Positions 1-8,097 of a stretch of 64,000 bases of DNA are shown here, one piece after another (within the stretch, counting starts at the first letter, position 1; every line of letters starts with the position of its first letter). The stretch lies in contig CANQKW010000003.1 of NCBI GenBank assembly GCA_947624555.1, forward strand, positions 1-64,000, given 5' to 3'. The translations under genes were made by a program, and so were the position numbers. Below the pieces are notes generated by a model, which saw only the letters and a list, made by a program, of their open reading frames with translations, did not search any database and had not been told where the DNA came from. The DNA is from an uncultured Clostridia bacterium (GTDB lineage: Bacteria > Bacillota > Clostridia > Oscillospirales > Ruminococcaceae).

Positions 1-137
1 CTTGATGAGCTGCTCGAACTTGACGAACTGCTTTCGCTCTGTACGCCGCTTGTTTCTTTATTTTCACCATTACAACCACAAAGACTTACTGCCAGAACTG
101 CCGCCAGCGCAGCAGCCATAAATTTTGTCTTTTTCAT
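1..137 (-). CDS. Lipoprotein N-terminus (partial, cut by window edge)
   Basis: The 45 visible codons encode a lipoprotein signal peptide: MKKTK, a hydrophobic Ala/Leu/Val stretch, then the lipobox LCGC. A serine-rich spacer follows (QSESSSSSSSSSS). The mature protein is probably anchored to the outer face of the membrane. The start is supported by GAAAGGA about 8 bases upstream. The rest of the gene lies outside the window, so its function cannot be told; Ser-rich spacers after the lipobox are common in substrate-binding lipoproteins of Clostridia. Confidence 0.75.
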   Translation of the reverse strand, partial: MKKTKFMAAALAAVLAVSLCGCNGENKETSGVQSESSSSSSSSSS

Positions 138-190
138 TTGTCAAAATTCCTTTCAAAAAATTTGTGGAAAACCCACAAATCCCATTATAC

Positions 191-210
191 TATATATATA
201 TATATATATA
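191..210. repeat. TA dinucleotide repeat, (TA)10
   Basis: A run of ten TA units lies between the divergently placed lipoprotein start region and the terminator of the diguanylate cyclase gene. It is a simple low-complexity tract; no function is visible. Confidence 0.9.
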
Positions 211-265
211 TCAAGGCGGTTTTTCGACAAACTTTGACGGTCGCAGAAAATTTTTTTGTGAGAAT

Positions 266-294
266 TAAACAAAAATCCCCCGAAAACGGGGGAT
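266..294 (-). terminator. Intrinsic terminator of the diguanylate cyclase gene
   Basis: On the minus strand ATCCCCCG-TTTT-CGGGGGAT is followed by TTTTTGTTT, 19 bases after the stop codon of the GGDEF gene. Confidence 0.9.
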
Positions 295-312
295 CTGTGA
301 ATTTTTGTACTT

Positions 313-2232
313 TTAATTAATGAACGCATAGTTGGACTTGCCGCTCTTCTTAACGGAGTACATAGCGTCGTCCGCTTTACCGATAAGATACTCAACACGG
401 GTATTGTAATCGTCCTTGATGAGAGCGATACCTATCGAAACGCTGACGGTAAGTCTTTCGCCGATGTCTGCGTCAAAGCCCTCGTTGAGCTTTGCGATTA
501 TCCTCTGTGCAAGAGCCGCAGGGTCGTTGTCCTCGGCGTTTCTCAGCATAACGATAAACTCGTCGCCGCCGTATCTTCCTGCAAAACCTATGCCCTCAAC
601 CTCAGATTTTATCGTTTTTGCAAGGAATTTAAGCACCTGGTCGCCTGTTGCGTGGCTGTAATTATCGTTGTAGTGCTTGAAATCGTCTACGTCGATAAAC
701 AAGACAGCCATTTCAGATTTACGCATTTCGGACAGCGAAATCTCGTTGTCGATCTGACTTTCAATCGTTTCACGGTTATAAAGCTCGGTAAGAGCGTCAT
801 AGCTTGCACGCTCGGTAAGCTGCTGCTCGGACTTCTTTCCGCGGTCGATATCGACCATAACGCCGACTACCTTTACCGGCTTGCCGTCATTGTCTTTCAG
901 TGTAGCGGTTCTCATAAGAACCCAAATAAAGTCGCCATAGATGTTTTTGATACGATACTCGTTTCTCTCAAAATCCTTGCCCTTTTCAAGCTGGTCAAGG
1001 TCTGTTCTGTATTTTTCGGCATCATCGGGGTGAATTTTTGCCTTGAGAAGGAAGCTGTCGCCGAAATGGTTTGAGGAAGCACGATAGCTGAACTTTTTAT
1101 TGAAGTTGTTGGAGAACACGACCTCGTTGGTCTTGAAATTCCACTCGAAAATTATATTGTCGGACATCTCGCTGATGTTTCTGTATCTGTCCTCGCTGAC
1201 AACGATGTCGTCTACCAGGTTATTGAAAGCTCTTGAAAGCTGACCGTATTCGTTGTTCGTCATATTGCTGATACGTGCCTCGTGGTCGCCGTTACGGATA
1301 GTTTCAAGCGTTTTTTCGATCTTTTTAAGAGGAGCGGTAAGAGCATTTGAAACAACAGCAGCCGCAACAATGCTCAAAACCGAAAGAACGATAGCAAGGA
1401 TTATGATTGTGGCAGACGCATCACGGGAATACTGCACCGACCTTATCGAAGGACAGTATGCAACAGCCGCAAGACCGCCCTCGCCCTCTGCCTTAACGGC
1501 AGCAGCGGTATTTTCGGCATTGTCCGTACCTGTGAACGTAAATATTCCCGAAACAGCGCCGCCCGAAAGTCCCGAAATCTCACGGGAAATATCCGAATTC
1601 AGCAGGGAACTGTTGTTATAGCCCTTGCCGGTGCTCCAGTTTCCTCTGGAGTCAACGATCATAACACTTCCTTGTTCATAAAACTTTGCATTTATGCACA
1701 TTCTCGAAAGAATTGAGTCAACAGCTGCAATATCGTAAGAAATAAGAAGGAAACACTGACCCATACCTTTTCTGACAATCATCGTGGAATTAGTATTGGT
1801 CTTGCCCGAAACATCATCGAAATAAAGCACGTCGTCTTTAAATTTCTGATAATCGGGGGCGTTTTCAAGCTGTTTGCCCGAATCCGTGCCCGCAATAATG
1901 AGACCGTTATTATCCACAAGTCTTGCGCCTACTATGAGAGCGTTTTCTTCATTGATATTTCTGAGCAGAGCGTCTGCCTCCCCATTTGACGAGCCCGAAA
2001 TCGACGCACCCTTAATTGATTCACAATTTGCAAGGAAACTTACATCGGACGCAGCAGTGCTTGCCAGTGCCCTCAGCGGAAAAGCCTGATTTTTTGCCAC
2101 AGATGTAACGATAGTAGCAAAATCCTTATCGCCGCTTGAGCCGAGATTAATACCGCTGACAACGGCAAAAATCACCATCGGTATGATAGCGAAGAGCATA
2201 GCCGCAATCATAAGTACTCTTTTGATCTTCAT
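313..2232 (-). CDS. Membrane diguanylate cyclase (HAMP-PAS-GGDEF)
   Basis: The 639-residue protein should make cyclic di-GMP from two GTP in response to an extracellular cue. Order of parts: an N-terminal membrane helix (about 5-27), an extracytoplasmic sensor region of about 240 residues, a second membrane helix (about 272-297), a HAMP linker, a PAS domain (about 350-465) and a C-terminal GGDEF domain. The active-site motif GRYGGDEF is intact (GGDEF at 555-559). The RxxD product-inhibition site normally five residues upstream reads EGIG, so feedback inhibition by c-di-GMP is probably absent. It is single-gene, with its own promoter and terminator. The start has GGGGAG 6 bases upstream. The sensed signal is unknown. 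Confidence 0.9.
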   Translation of the reverse strand: MKIKRVLMIAAMLFAIIPMVIFAVVSGINLGSSGDKDFATIVTSVAKNQAFPLRALASTAASDVSFLANCESIKGASISGSSNGEADALLRNINEENALIVGARLVDNNGLIIAGTDSGKQLENAPDYQKFKDDVLYFDDVSGKTNTNSTMIVRKGMGQCFLLISYDIAAVDSILSRMCINAKFYEQGSVMIVDSRGNWSTGKGYNNSSLLNSDISREISGLSGGAVSGIFTFTGTDNAENTAAAVKAEGEGGLAAVAYCPSIRSVQYSRDASATIIILAIVLSVLSIVAAAVVSNALTAPLKKIEKTLETIRNGDHEARISNMTNNEYGQLSRAFNNLVDDIVVSEDRYRNISEMSDNIIFEWNFKTNEVVFSNNFNKKFSYRASSNHFGDSFLLKAKIHPDDAEKYRTDLDQLEKGKDFERNEYRIKNIYGDFIWVLMRTATLKDNDGKPVKVVGVMVDIDRGKKSEQQLTERASYDALTELYNRETIESQIDNEISLSEMRKSEMAVLFIDVDDFKHYNDNYSHATGDQVLKFLAKTIKSEVEGIGFAGRYGGDEFIVMLRNAEDNDPAALAQRIIAKLNEGFDADIGERLTVSVSIGIALIKDDYNTRVEYLIGKADDAMYSVKKSGKSNYAFIN

Positions 2233-2312
2233 TCAAATTCTCCCCATTTCCGTTATGTATTTCACGAAAATCCCCCAAAAAGCGCAGGATTTCGCAATAG
2301 AGGCTTATAGTC

Positions 2313-2341
2313 ATTATACCACAAATTTTTTTGTATGTAAA
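2313..2341 (-). promoter_or_regulatory. Promoter of the diguanylate cyclase gene
   Basis: Minus-strand TTTACA, 17-base spacer, TATAAT, about 80 bases upstream of the start codon. The rest of the 348-base gap to the next gene is AT-rich with no gene seen. Confidence 0.75.
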
Positions 2342-2458
2342 CAGTAATATAAAAATCTTTGACGCTTTTTTTAATTTTTATGAATTATTCACAAAAACCA
2401 AAAAAACGTTTTGTGAACATTACATTGACATTTTTAGAAAAAACTCAAAATACACCTC

Positions 2459-2487
2459 TTGAATAAAAAGAAAAAAAGTGATATAAT
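2459..2487 (+). promoter_or_regulatory. Promoter of the motif-repeat protein gene
   Basis: TTGAAT, 17-base spacer, TATAAT, about 90 bases upstream of the start codon at 2581. Confidence 0.75.
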
Positions 2488-2580
2488 TAAAGTGGACTTT
2501 TATAAAAATGCCAACGGCGTTTTATTTTTCAATAAAAAACAAAACTGTATCGGAATATTTTGTTTTTCGGAGGAAAAGCT

Positions 2581-4038
2581 ATGGGAAATGTTTTGAAGTG
2601 GAACAGGTACAGATTGGTGGATAATCACTCGTTTGATATACCTCTGCCGATAAAATACGGTCTGTATAAGGAGAACTGTGCGGTTGCCGAATACGAGATA
2701 ACAAGCGAAGAAAAGGTGATCGTAAATATTCTCACAAAACACAAGGAAGAAATGCTGACGCCGCTTAACAGACAGTTATCCATAACCGACATATATTTTT
2801 TCCTGTCGAGCCGTGTTTTTCAGGACAGGACGCCATTTACGCAGAGCGAGCTGTCACTTCTCGGAATAGAGAAGTACAACGTGTATGAAATATTGAGAAA
2901 AACCCGCGGAATAACGCCTTATGACAAATACTGGCTGAAATTTGACGGCGATAACTGCGATTATGAGTCGGCTCTTGACAAATTTAACGAGATTTTTTCC
3001 TCGCCTGCTCCTACGGTAAATTATTATTCGCCGCAGGAAACTGCCGCCGGCGCAAATGTTTCCGCTCAAACGGCAAACGTCCCTGTAAACAGTGATATTG
3101 GCGAGATTTTGAACCAGCATAAGATGGACTTTTCCGCAAAGCTGGAGGAATACGGTGAAAACAGCGCTTATTCTGCCGAAGAGCCGCTTAAAAGCAACAC
3201 TCTGTCCGCTGATGAAATTGAAGATTTGCTGGCTAAATCGGGACTTGCCGATGCAGCGAAATTTGAGGAACTTTCCAGCAGCGAGATTGAAAATATGTTG
3301 GAGATGTCCAACGAGCCTGCTCCCGAAAGCACGGGCGGCAAAATGTCACAGGACGACATTGAAAAGCTCTTGGCGTCTAATGCCGCAGAGCCTGCGCCCG
3401 AACCTGCGCCCGTTGAAAGCACGGGCGGCAAAATGTCGCAGGACGATATTGAAAAGCTCTTGGCGTCTAATGCCGCAGAGCCTGCGCCAGAGCCTGCGCC
3501 CGTTGAGAGCACGGGCGGCAAAATGTCGCAGGACGATATTGAAAAGCTCTTGGCGTCTAATGCCGCAGAGCCTGCGCCCGAACCTGCGCCCGTTGAGAGC
3601 ACGGGCGGCAAAATGTCGCAGGACGACATTGAAAAGCTTTTGGCGTCTAATGCCGCAGAGCCTGCTCCTGCTCCTGCTGAGAGCACGGGCGGCAAAATGT
3701 CGCAGGACGATATTGAAAAGCTCTTGGCGTCTAATGCCGCAGAACCTGCGACAGAGCCTGCACCCGTTGAAAGCACGGGCGGCAAAATGTCGCAGGACGA
3801 CATTGAAAAGCTTTTAGCGTCCAATGCCGCAGAGCCTGCGCCAGAGCCTGCGCCAGAGCCTGCGCCCGTTGAGAGCACGGGCGGTAAAATGTCACAGGAC
3901 GACATTGAAAAGCTTTTAGCGTCCAATGCCGCAGAGCCTGCGCCCGAACCTGCGCCTGTTGAAAGCACGGGCGGCAAGATGTCGCAGGACGACATTGAAA
4001 AGCTCCTCAGCGGAATGAAGGATGACGTTTCAACGTAA
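2581..4038 (+). CDS. Unknown protein with eight FliM-like SQDDIEKLL repeats
   Basis: Not recognised as a known family. The 485-residue protein has a folded-looking N-terminal part (about 1-145) and a long Ala/Pro/Glu-rich tail. The tail carries eight identical GGKMSQDDIEKLL blocks joined by EPAPEPAPVEST linkers, preceded by two diverged versions (LSADEIEDLLAKSG and LSSSEIENML). The block resembles the LSQDEIDALL peptide at the N-terminus of FliM/FliY, which binds phosphorylated CheY. No flagellar or chemotaxis gene is in the window, so a CheY-type partner is only a guess. There is no signal peptide or membrane segment, so it is probably cytoplasmic. The start at 2581 is chosen because GGAGGA lies 8 bases upstream; an in-frame ATG at 2560 has no such site. 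Neighbours are second-messenger enzymes (GGDEF, RelQ). Confidence 0.8.
   Translation: MGNVLKWNRYRLVDNHSFDIPLPIKYGLYKENCAVAEYEITSEEKVIVNILTKHKEEMLTPLNRQLSITDIYFFLSSRVFQDRTPFTQSELSLLGIEKYNVYEILRKTRGITPYDKYWLKFDGDNCDYESALDKFNEIFSSPAPTVNYYSPQETAAGANVSAQTANVPVNSDIGEILNQHKMDFSAKLEEYGENSAYSAEEPLKSNTLSADEIEDLLAKSGLADAAKFEELSSSEIENMLEMSNEPAPESTGGKMSQDDIEKLLASNAAEPAPEPAPVESTGGKMSQDDIEKLLASNAAEPAPEPAPVESTGGKMSQDDIEKLLASNAAEPAPEPAPVESTGGKMSQDDIEKLLASNAAEPAPAPAESTGGKMSQDDIEKLLASNAAEPATEPAPVESTGGKMSQDDIEKLLASNAAEPAPEPAPEPAPVESTGGKMSQDDIEKLLASNAAEPAPEPAPVESTGGKMSQDDIEKLLSGMKDDVST
3328..4011 (+). repeat. In-frame tandem repeat array, 90-bp period
   Basis: Eight near-identical DNA units begin at about 3331, 3421, 3511, 3601, 3685, 3775, 3877 and 3967 (steps 90, 90, 90, 84, 90, 102, 90). 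Step changes are multiples of 3 and change only the EPAP linker length. The near identity at synonymous sites points to recent expansion or gene conversion. It is coding, not CRISPR. Confidence 0.95.
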
Positions 4039-4130
4039 CTTTCACCCATTATTCACCTGATTTTAACACAAATTATTTTTTCCCAAAGTATAATAAATTT
4101 ATTCAGCGGTGAAAGGCAGATGTTACATAT

Positions 4131-4832
4131 ATGCAAATGAAGTTAAAAAAGAAACCACGGTCGACCTCTACCGAATTAGCTCCCGTAAGACAGCTTTTAT
4201 CGGATAATACCCAGCAGCAGGTTATGGACCAGATGTTTAAGTTTATCGAGCTTGAGCACCTTTACGGTTCGGCTATACGAGAGGTCAAGACAAAGCTGGA
4301 GATACTTGACAGCGAATTCAGCACAAAATATTCGTATAATCCTATTCATCACATTGAGGACAGACTTAAATCTCCTCAGAGTATTTACAAAAAGATATGC
4401 AGTAAAGGCATACCGTTTACGGTCGAGTCGGTTCGAGAGAATTTGTTCGATATTGCGGGAGTCCGTGTCATCTGCAACTACATAGAGGACATTTATCAGG
4501 TCGCAGATCTGCTGACCTCGCAGGACGACGTTACTCTCATAAGGCGCAAGGACTATATTACAAATCCTAAGCCGAACGGTTACCGCAGTCTTCATCTGGT
4601 TATTGAGACCCCGGTTTACCTCTCCGAGAAGAAGGAGCTTGTAAACGTTGAGGTGCAGATAAGGACTATTGCTATGGATTTTTGGGCAAGCCTTGAACAC
4701 GAGCTGAAATACAAGACCGACACGGAGGTTTCCGCAGATCTTGCCGAACAACTGAAAGAATGTGCCGAAACGATTGCACAGACCGACCTGAAAATGCAGC
4801 AAATCTACCGCACATTAAGAGAAATTGACTGA
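4131..4832 (+). CDS. Small GTP pyrophosphokinase, RelQ/YjbM type
   Basis: The 233-residue protein matches the small alarmone synthetases, which transfer pyrophosphate from ATP to GDP or GTP to give (p)ppGpp in the cytoplasm. It contains only the RelA/SpoT synthetase domain (about 60-190). Motifs seen include FDIAGVRVICNY, KPNGYRSLHLV (conserved Tyr for the guanine base) and the Glu-containing VEVQIRTIAMDFWASLEHE. There is no HD hydrolase, TGS or ACT domain, so it should be synthetase only. A GAAAGG lies 14 bases before ATG 4131, a little far; an ATG two codons later is also possible. A shared terminator follows. Confidence 0.92.
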   Translation: MQMKLKKKPRSTSTELAPVRQLLSDNTQQQVMDQMFKFIELEHLYGSAIREVKTKLEILDSEFSTKYSYNPIHHIEDRLKSPQSIYKKICSKGIPFTVESVRENLFDIAGVRVICNYIEDIYQVADLLTSQDDVTLIRRKDYITNPKPNGYRSLHLVIETPVYLSEKKELVNVEVQIRTIAMDFWASLEHELKYKTDTEVSADLAEQLKECAETIAQTDLKMQQIYRTLREID

Positions 4833-4841
4833 AAACAAAGC

Positions 4842-4877
4842 AAAATCGGGGGAAATTTAAGACTTTCCCCCGATTTT
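4842..4877. terminator. Bidirectional terminator between relQ-type gene and cytidylate-kinase-like gene
   Basis: AAAATCGGGGGAAA and TTTCCCCCGATTTT form an inverted repeat with A and T runs on both sides, placed between convergent genes. Confidence 0.9.
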
Positions 4878-4909
4878 ATAATGCCAAAAACTGTCATTAA
4901 GCCGCAAAT

Positions 4910-5509
4910 TTACTTATTTGCATAATAATCCTGCACGAATTTTTCGATAAGCGATACCGTTTTGTCAATTCCCAAAGCCGAACTGTCAATGCAGAGATGA
5001 TAATTCTGCGGCTTGCCCCACTGCCTGTCGGTGTAATAGTTGTAATAGGAGTTTCTCTGCTTATCAATGCGTTTGATGTAATCGTCAATATGCTTGCTTT
5101 CAACGCCGTAAATCTCTTCGGCTCTCTTTACACGCTGTTCCATAGGCGCAGTGATGAAAATATTCACAACATTGCTGAAATCCCTCAAAGCATAATCTGC
5201 ACAGCGTCCGATTATAACGCAGGACTGCTCCGAGGCGATTTTCTGTATAGCGTTCATCGTGGCAAAGAAAAGCGTATCGTCGAAGGGCACTCCGCCTTGT
5301 CCGTAAGTCGTGGAAAGGAAATACAAAAGGCTGTTGGAGCGCTTTTCGTCATTTTCCTCAAAATGGCTCTGATGAATGCCGCTGCCCTTTGCCGCCTCTT
5401 CAAGCAGCTTGTTGTCGTAAAACTCTGCGCCGATTTTTTCGGCGAGCTTTTTGCCGATTTCACGTCCTCCGCTTGCATACTGTCTTGAAATCGTTATTAT
5501 CTTATTCAT
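4910..5509 (-). CDS. Cytidylate-kinase-like family protein
   Basis: The 199-residue protein begins MNKIITISRQYASGGREIG, the signature of the cytidylate-kinase-2 family (P-loop-like SRQYASGGREIG instead of a classic Walker A). It is probably a cytoplasmic NMP-kinase-fold protein; the true substrate of this family is not settled, so CMP kinase activity is only a suggestion. A longer reading frame exists upstream (to 5608), but the start at 5509 has GAAGGTG 7 bases upstream and gives the family's usual N-terminus. It has its own promoter and is convergent with the RelQ-type gene. Confidence 0.85.
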   Translation of the reverse strand: MNKIITISRQYASGGREIGKKLAEKIGAEFYDNKLLEEAAKGSGIHQSHFEENDEKRSNSLLYFLSTTYGQGGVPFDDTLFFATMNAIQKIASEQSCVIIGRCADYALRDFSNVVNIFITAPMEQRVKRAEEIYGVESKHIDDYIKRIDKQRNSYYNYYTDRQWGKPQNYHLCIDSSALGIDKTVSLIEKFVQDYYANK

Positions 5510-5622
5510 AAAAGCACCTTCTTTCCCAATCTTGTACCGTTTCTGTCGGAAGTCGGGCATTTCCCTGTGGGGGCGTGGCTTGACCTTCGATGTGTCGGCG
5601 TATAACAAACTCCCTATAATTT

Positions 5623-5651
5623 ATTATAACATTTTCAGTACGAATTGTCGA
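5623..5651 (-). promoter_or_regulatory. Promoter of the cytidylate-kinase-like gene
   Basis: Minus-strand TCGACA, 17-base spacer, TATAAT. It sits in the 368-base AT-rich gap between divergent genes. Confidence 0.6.
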
Positions 5652-5792
5652 TAATTTTCACAAAAAAAATATACTTTTCAGCTCATTTTTATTAAAAATC
5701 AACAATAATTTTGAATTTTTTTGTAAAAAATACATTTAGTATCTGCCGATAATTTATAATGTAAAAATTAAATGAAAATTATGTAAAACCCC

Positions 5793-5821
5793 TATACATT
5801 TCAAAAAAAATCCTGTATAAT
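5793..5821 (+). promoter_or_regulatory. Possible promoter of the Na/Pi cotransporter gene
   Basis: A good -10 (TATAAT) with a poor -35 (TATACA) 17 bases upstream, about 55 bases before the start. A weak -35 would suit an activated promoter such as one under phosphate control, but no Pho box was recognised. Confidence 0.45.
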
Positions 5822-5877
5822 ATATGTATGGAAGTGAAAGAAAAGGCAGACTATGAAAATTCGGGAGTTTAAATTAT

Positions 5878-7641
5878 ATGAGCTTTCAGGATATACTTAT
5901 GATGATAAGCGGACTGGCAGTGTTTATGTTCGGTATGCATACGCTGAGCGGTGCGCTTGAAAAGCTGGCAGGAGGAAAAATAGAGACTCTGCTTGAAAAA
6001 ATGACTTCAAATCCGATAAAAGGCGTCGGACTGGGCGCTCTTGTAACGGCGCTTATTCAGTCGTCCGCAGCGACTACCGTTATGATGGTAGGATTTGTAA
6101 ACTCGGGATTGATGAAATTATCGCAGGTCGTCGGCGTAATTATGGGCGCAAATATCGGTACGACCGCTACCGCATGGCTTGTAAGCCTTTCGTCTGTAAG
6201 CGGAGAAGGCGGACTGATAACTCAGTTTTTCAGCGTAAAAACATTTACCGCTTTGATTGCAATTGTCGGTATTATCTTCCTGATGTTTACAAAATCCGAT
6301 AAAAAGCGGACAGTCGGAACGATTATGGTCGGATTTTCGCTTTTGATGTTCGGTATGGATATGATGTCCTCGGCGGCAGAAAGTCTGAAAGACAACGAGC
6401 AGTTCACAAGGTTTATGACAATGTTTTCAAACCCGATACTCGGCGTGCTCGCAGGAGCTCTTCTGACTGCCGTTCTTCAGTCGTCGTCCGTTTCTATCGG
6501 TATTTTGCAGTCGATTTCCAACAAAACAGGCACGATAACCTATTCTATCGCTCTTCCGATTATTCTCGGACAGAATATCGGTTCCTGCGTAACGGCGCTT
6601 ATTTCGTCGATAGGCGCAAATAAATCGGCAAAACGAGTTGCTATCGTTCACCTTTATTTTAACGTTATAGGAACGCTGGTTTTCTTGGGTCTGTTTTACC
6701 TGATAAATGCGATGATAGATTTGCCGTTTATGGAAGAACAGCTTAATTCCGTGGGAATTGCAACTATCCATACCTGTTTCAACGTTCTTGTGACAGCATT
6801 GTTCCTGCCGTTTACTAAACAGCTTGAAAAACTCGCCTGCCTTACGATACGTGATAAAGAAGGCGACTCTCACGATATTCCCGTGCTGGACAAGCGTTTT
6901 CTCAACACCCCTTCGGTTGCGATAGAGCAGTGCAAAAATGTTGCGTACAAAATGGCGATACTTACGCAGAAAACCCTGCTTATGTCACTTGATATAATCG
7001 AAGATTATGACCCGAAAATTGCACAGGAAATCGTTGATAACGAAAACACAATCGATATTTACGAGGATAAAATCGGTTCGTATATTTTGCAGGTAGCCTC
7101 GAAGGATCTGTCGGTGGGCGACAGCCAGGTGGTTTCAAATCTTCTTCATACGATAGGAGATTTGGAAAGAATTTCCGACCACGCCGTAAACATCAAAGAG
7201 GCAGCGGAGGAAATGCACTCTAAGAAAATTCGTTTCTCAGAGGCAGCCGAAAAGGAAATCAGCGTTATTACAAGCGCTTTGAGAGAAATCCTCGATATGT
7301 CGATAAAGGCTTTCCTGACGGCAAACGTCACTCTTGCAAAAGAGGTAGAGCCGTTGGAGGACGTTATCGACACACTTCGTGCCGAACTTAAAAACCGCCA
7401 CATAGAGCGTCTGCGTTCGGGCATTTGCACGATCGAGCTTGGATTTATTCTCCAGGATTTACTCACGAATTTCGAGAGAGTTTCCGATCACTGTTCAAAT
7501 ATTGCGGTTTGTCTTATACAGATACGCGAGAACAATCTCGATACTCACGAGTACATCAATGAGCTTAAAAGGCTCGACAAGTCGGACTTTATGGACGAAT
7601 TTAACGACTACAAGGCAAAATACGTTCTGCCCAACATATAA
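5878..7641 (+). CDS. Na/Pi cotransporter family protein with C-terminal PhoU-like domain
   Basis: The 587-residue membrane protein should carry phosphate with sodium across the cytoplasmic membrane. Two Na/Pi cotransporter repeats are visible, each with its QSS motif (ALIQSSAATT near residue 60 and AVLQSSSVSIG near 200), within about eight membrane segments. From about 345 on, a helical PhoU-like domain follows (for example the stretch LLHTIGDLERISDHAVNI and the second FERVSDHCSNIA). This two-part build is the usual one for bacterial NptA/YjbB-like proteins. GGGAG precedes the start. Monocistronic, with a terminator downstream. A second-messenger or phosphate link to the nearby RelQ-type gene is not shown. 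Confidence 0.92.
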   Translation: MSFQDILMMISGLAVFMFGMHTLSGALEKLAGGKIETLLEKMTSNPIKGVGLGALVTALIQSSAATTVMMVGFVNSGLMKLSQVVGVIMGANIGTTATAWLVSLSSVSGEGGLITQFFSVKTFTALIAIVGIIFLMFTKSDKKRTVGTIMVGFSLLMFGMDMMSSAAESLKDNEQFTRFMTMFSNPILGVLAGALLTAVLQSSSVSIGILQSISNKTGTITYSIALPIILGQNIGSCVTALISSIGANKSAKRVAIVHLYFNVIGTLVFLGLFYLINAMIDLPFMEEQLNSVGIATIHTCFNVLVTALFLPFTKQLEKLACLTIRDKEGDSHDIPVLDKRFLNTPSVAIEQCKNVAYKMAILTQKTLLMSLDIIEDYDPKIAQEIVDNENTIDIYEDKIGSYILQVASKDLSVGDSQVVSNLLHTIGDLERISDHAVNIKEAAEEMHSKKIRFSEAAEKEISVITSALREILDMSIKAFLTANVTLAKEVEPLEDVIDTLRAELKNRHIERLRSGICTIELGFILQDLLTNFERVSDHCSNIAVCLIQIRENNLDTHEYINELKRLDKSDFMDEFNDYKAKYVLPNI

Positions 7642-7685
7642 TTTTAAAAAATCTCCGCAGAAAACGGCGAAGATGAAAGATTTAA

Positions 7686-7729
7686 CGACTGTCAGGTCAA
7701 TTTCAAGCTGCCTGACAGCCGATTTTTTT
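7686..7729 (+). terminator. Terminator after the Na/Pi cotransporter gene
   Basis: CTGTCAGG and CCTGACAG form an inverted repeat followed, after CCGA, by seven T. Confidence 0.8.
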
Positions 7730-7812
7730 ATATCAGCACGTATTATCGAAAATTATTTGTGATTTAAAATGTCAAAATTGAATTTTTAAATGCACAAACT
7801 TGCAAAATGCCA

Positions 7813-7828
7813 TTGTGCTTTAGCACAA
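7813..7828. promoter_or_regulatory. Perfect inverted repeat TTGTGC-TTTA-GCACAA, possible operator
   Basis: A 6-base palindrome with a 4-base spacer about 135 bases upstream of the pyrimidine-operon -35 element. It has no T run and so is not a terminator. It could be a regulator site (for example for the operon's PucR protein), but this is only suggested by position. Nothing else was recognised between 7730 and 7961. Confidence 0.3.
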
Positions 7829-7961
7829 CGTATCGAATACTTTAGGCTGAAAAGTGTGCTTGAGCCGCCTTTTAAAATTATATAATTCGTGGATTTTCGA
7901 GTAAAACGGTCAAAACATCTGTTGAAAATTCACAAATTGTTGCTGATTTTAAGTTTCCTCG

Positions 7962-7990
7962 TTGACACGACGAGGCAATTTTGCTATAAT
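7962..7990 (+). promoter_or_regulatory. Promoter of the pyrimidine catabolism operon
   Basis: TTGACA, exactly 17 bases, TATAAT: a full consensus housekeeping promoter. A gene set for nitrogen scavenging is unlikely to be constitutively on, which makes the terminator just downstream (8032-8072) the likely control point. Confidence 0.9.
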
Positions 7991-8031
7991 AAATTCGTAA
8001 AGAAAATGCAAGACGAGATAAATAAAAATTC

Positions 8032-8072
8032 AAAAAGCAGACAATGGCGTCAAAGGGGTTGTCTGCTTTTTT
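8032..8072 (+). terminator. Leader terminator (attenuator) of the pyrimidine operon
   Basis: AAAAAGCAGACAA and TTGTCTGCTTTTTT form a strong hairpin ending in a T run, lying between the promoter and the first gene (ribosome site at 8084). Transcription would stop after about 75 bases unless antitermination occurs. The segment GCAAGAC (8008-8014) could pair, with one bulge, with GTCTGC of the 3' arm and so act as an antiterminator strand; this is an inference. No known riboswitch class was recognised in the roughly 35-base leader. Confidence 0.85.
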
Positions 8073-8097
8073 ATTATCCCGAAAAGGAAGTGTAGAA

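Noticed and set aside
3328..4011. CRISPR-like regular repeats
   Set aside because: The 90-bp period is a multiple of 3, the linkers are also repeated, and the whole array is one coding frame.
3168..4049. Long open frame on the minus strand opposite the repeat protein
   Set aside because: It exists only because the plus-strand repeats have a regular codon pattern. It has no ribosome site, and the plus-strand frame has a promoter, ribosome site and recognisable motif.
8044..8097. Upstream extension of the ABC ATPase gene
   Set aside because: The ATG lies inside the leader terminator and has no ribosome site; ATG 8098 has AAGGAAG in place.
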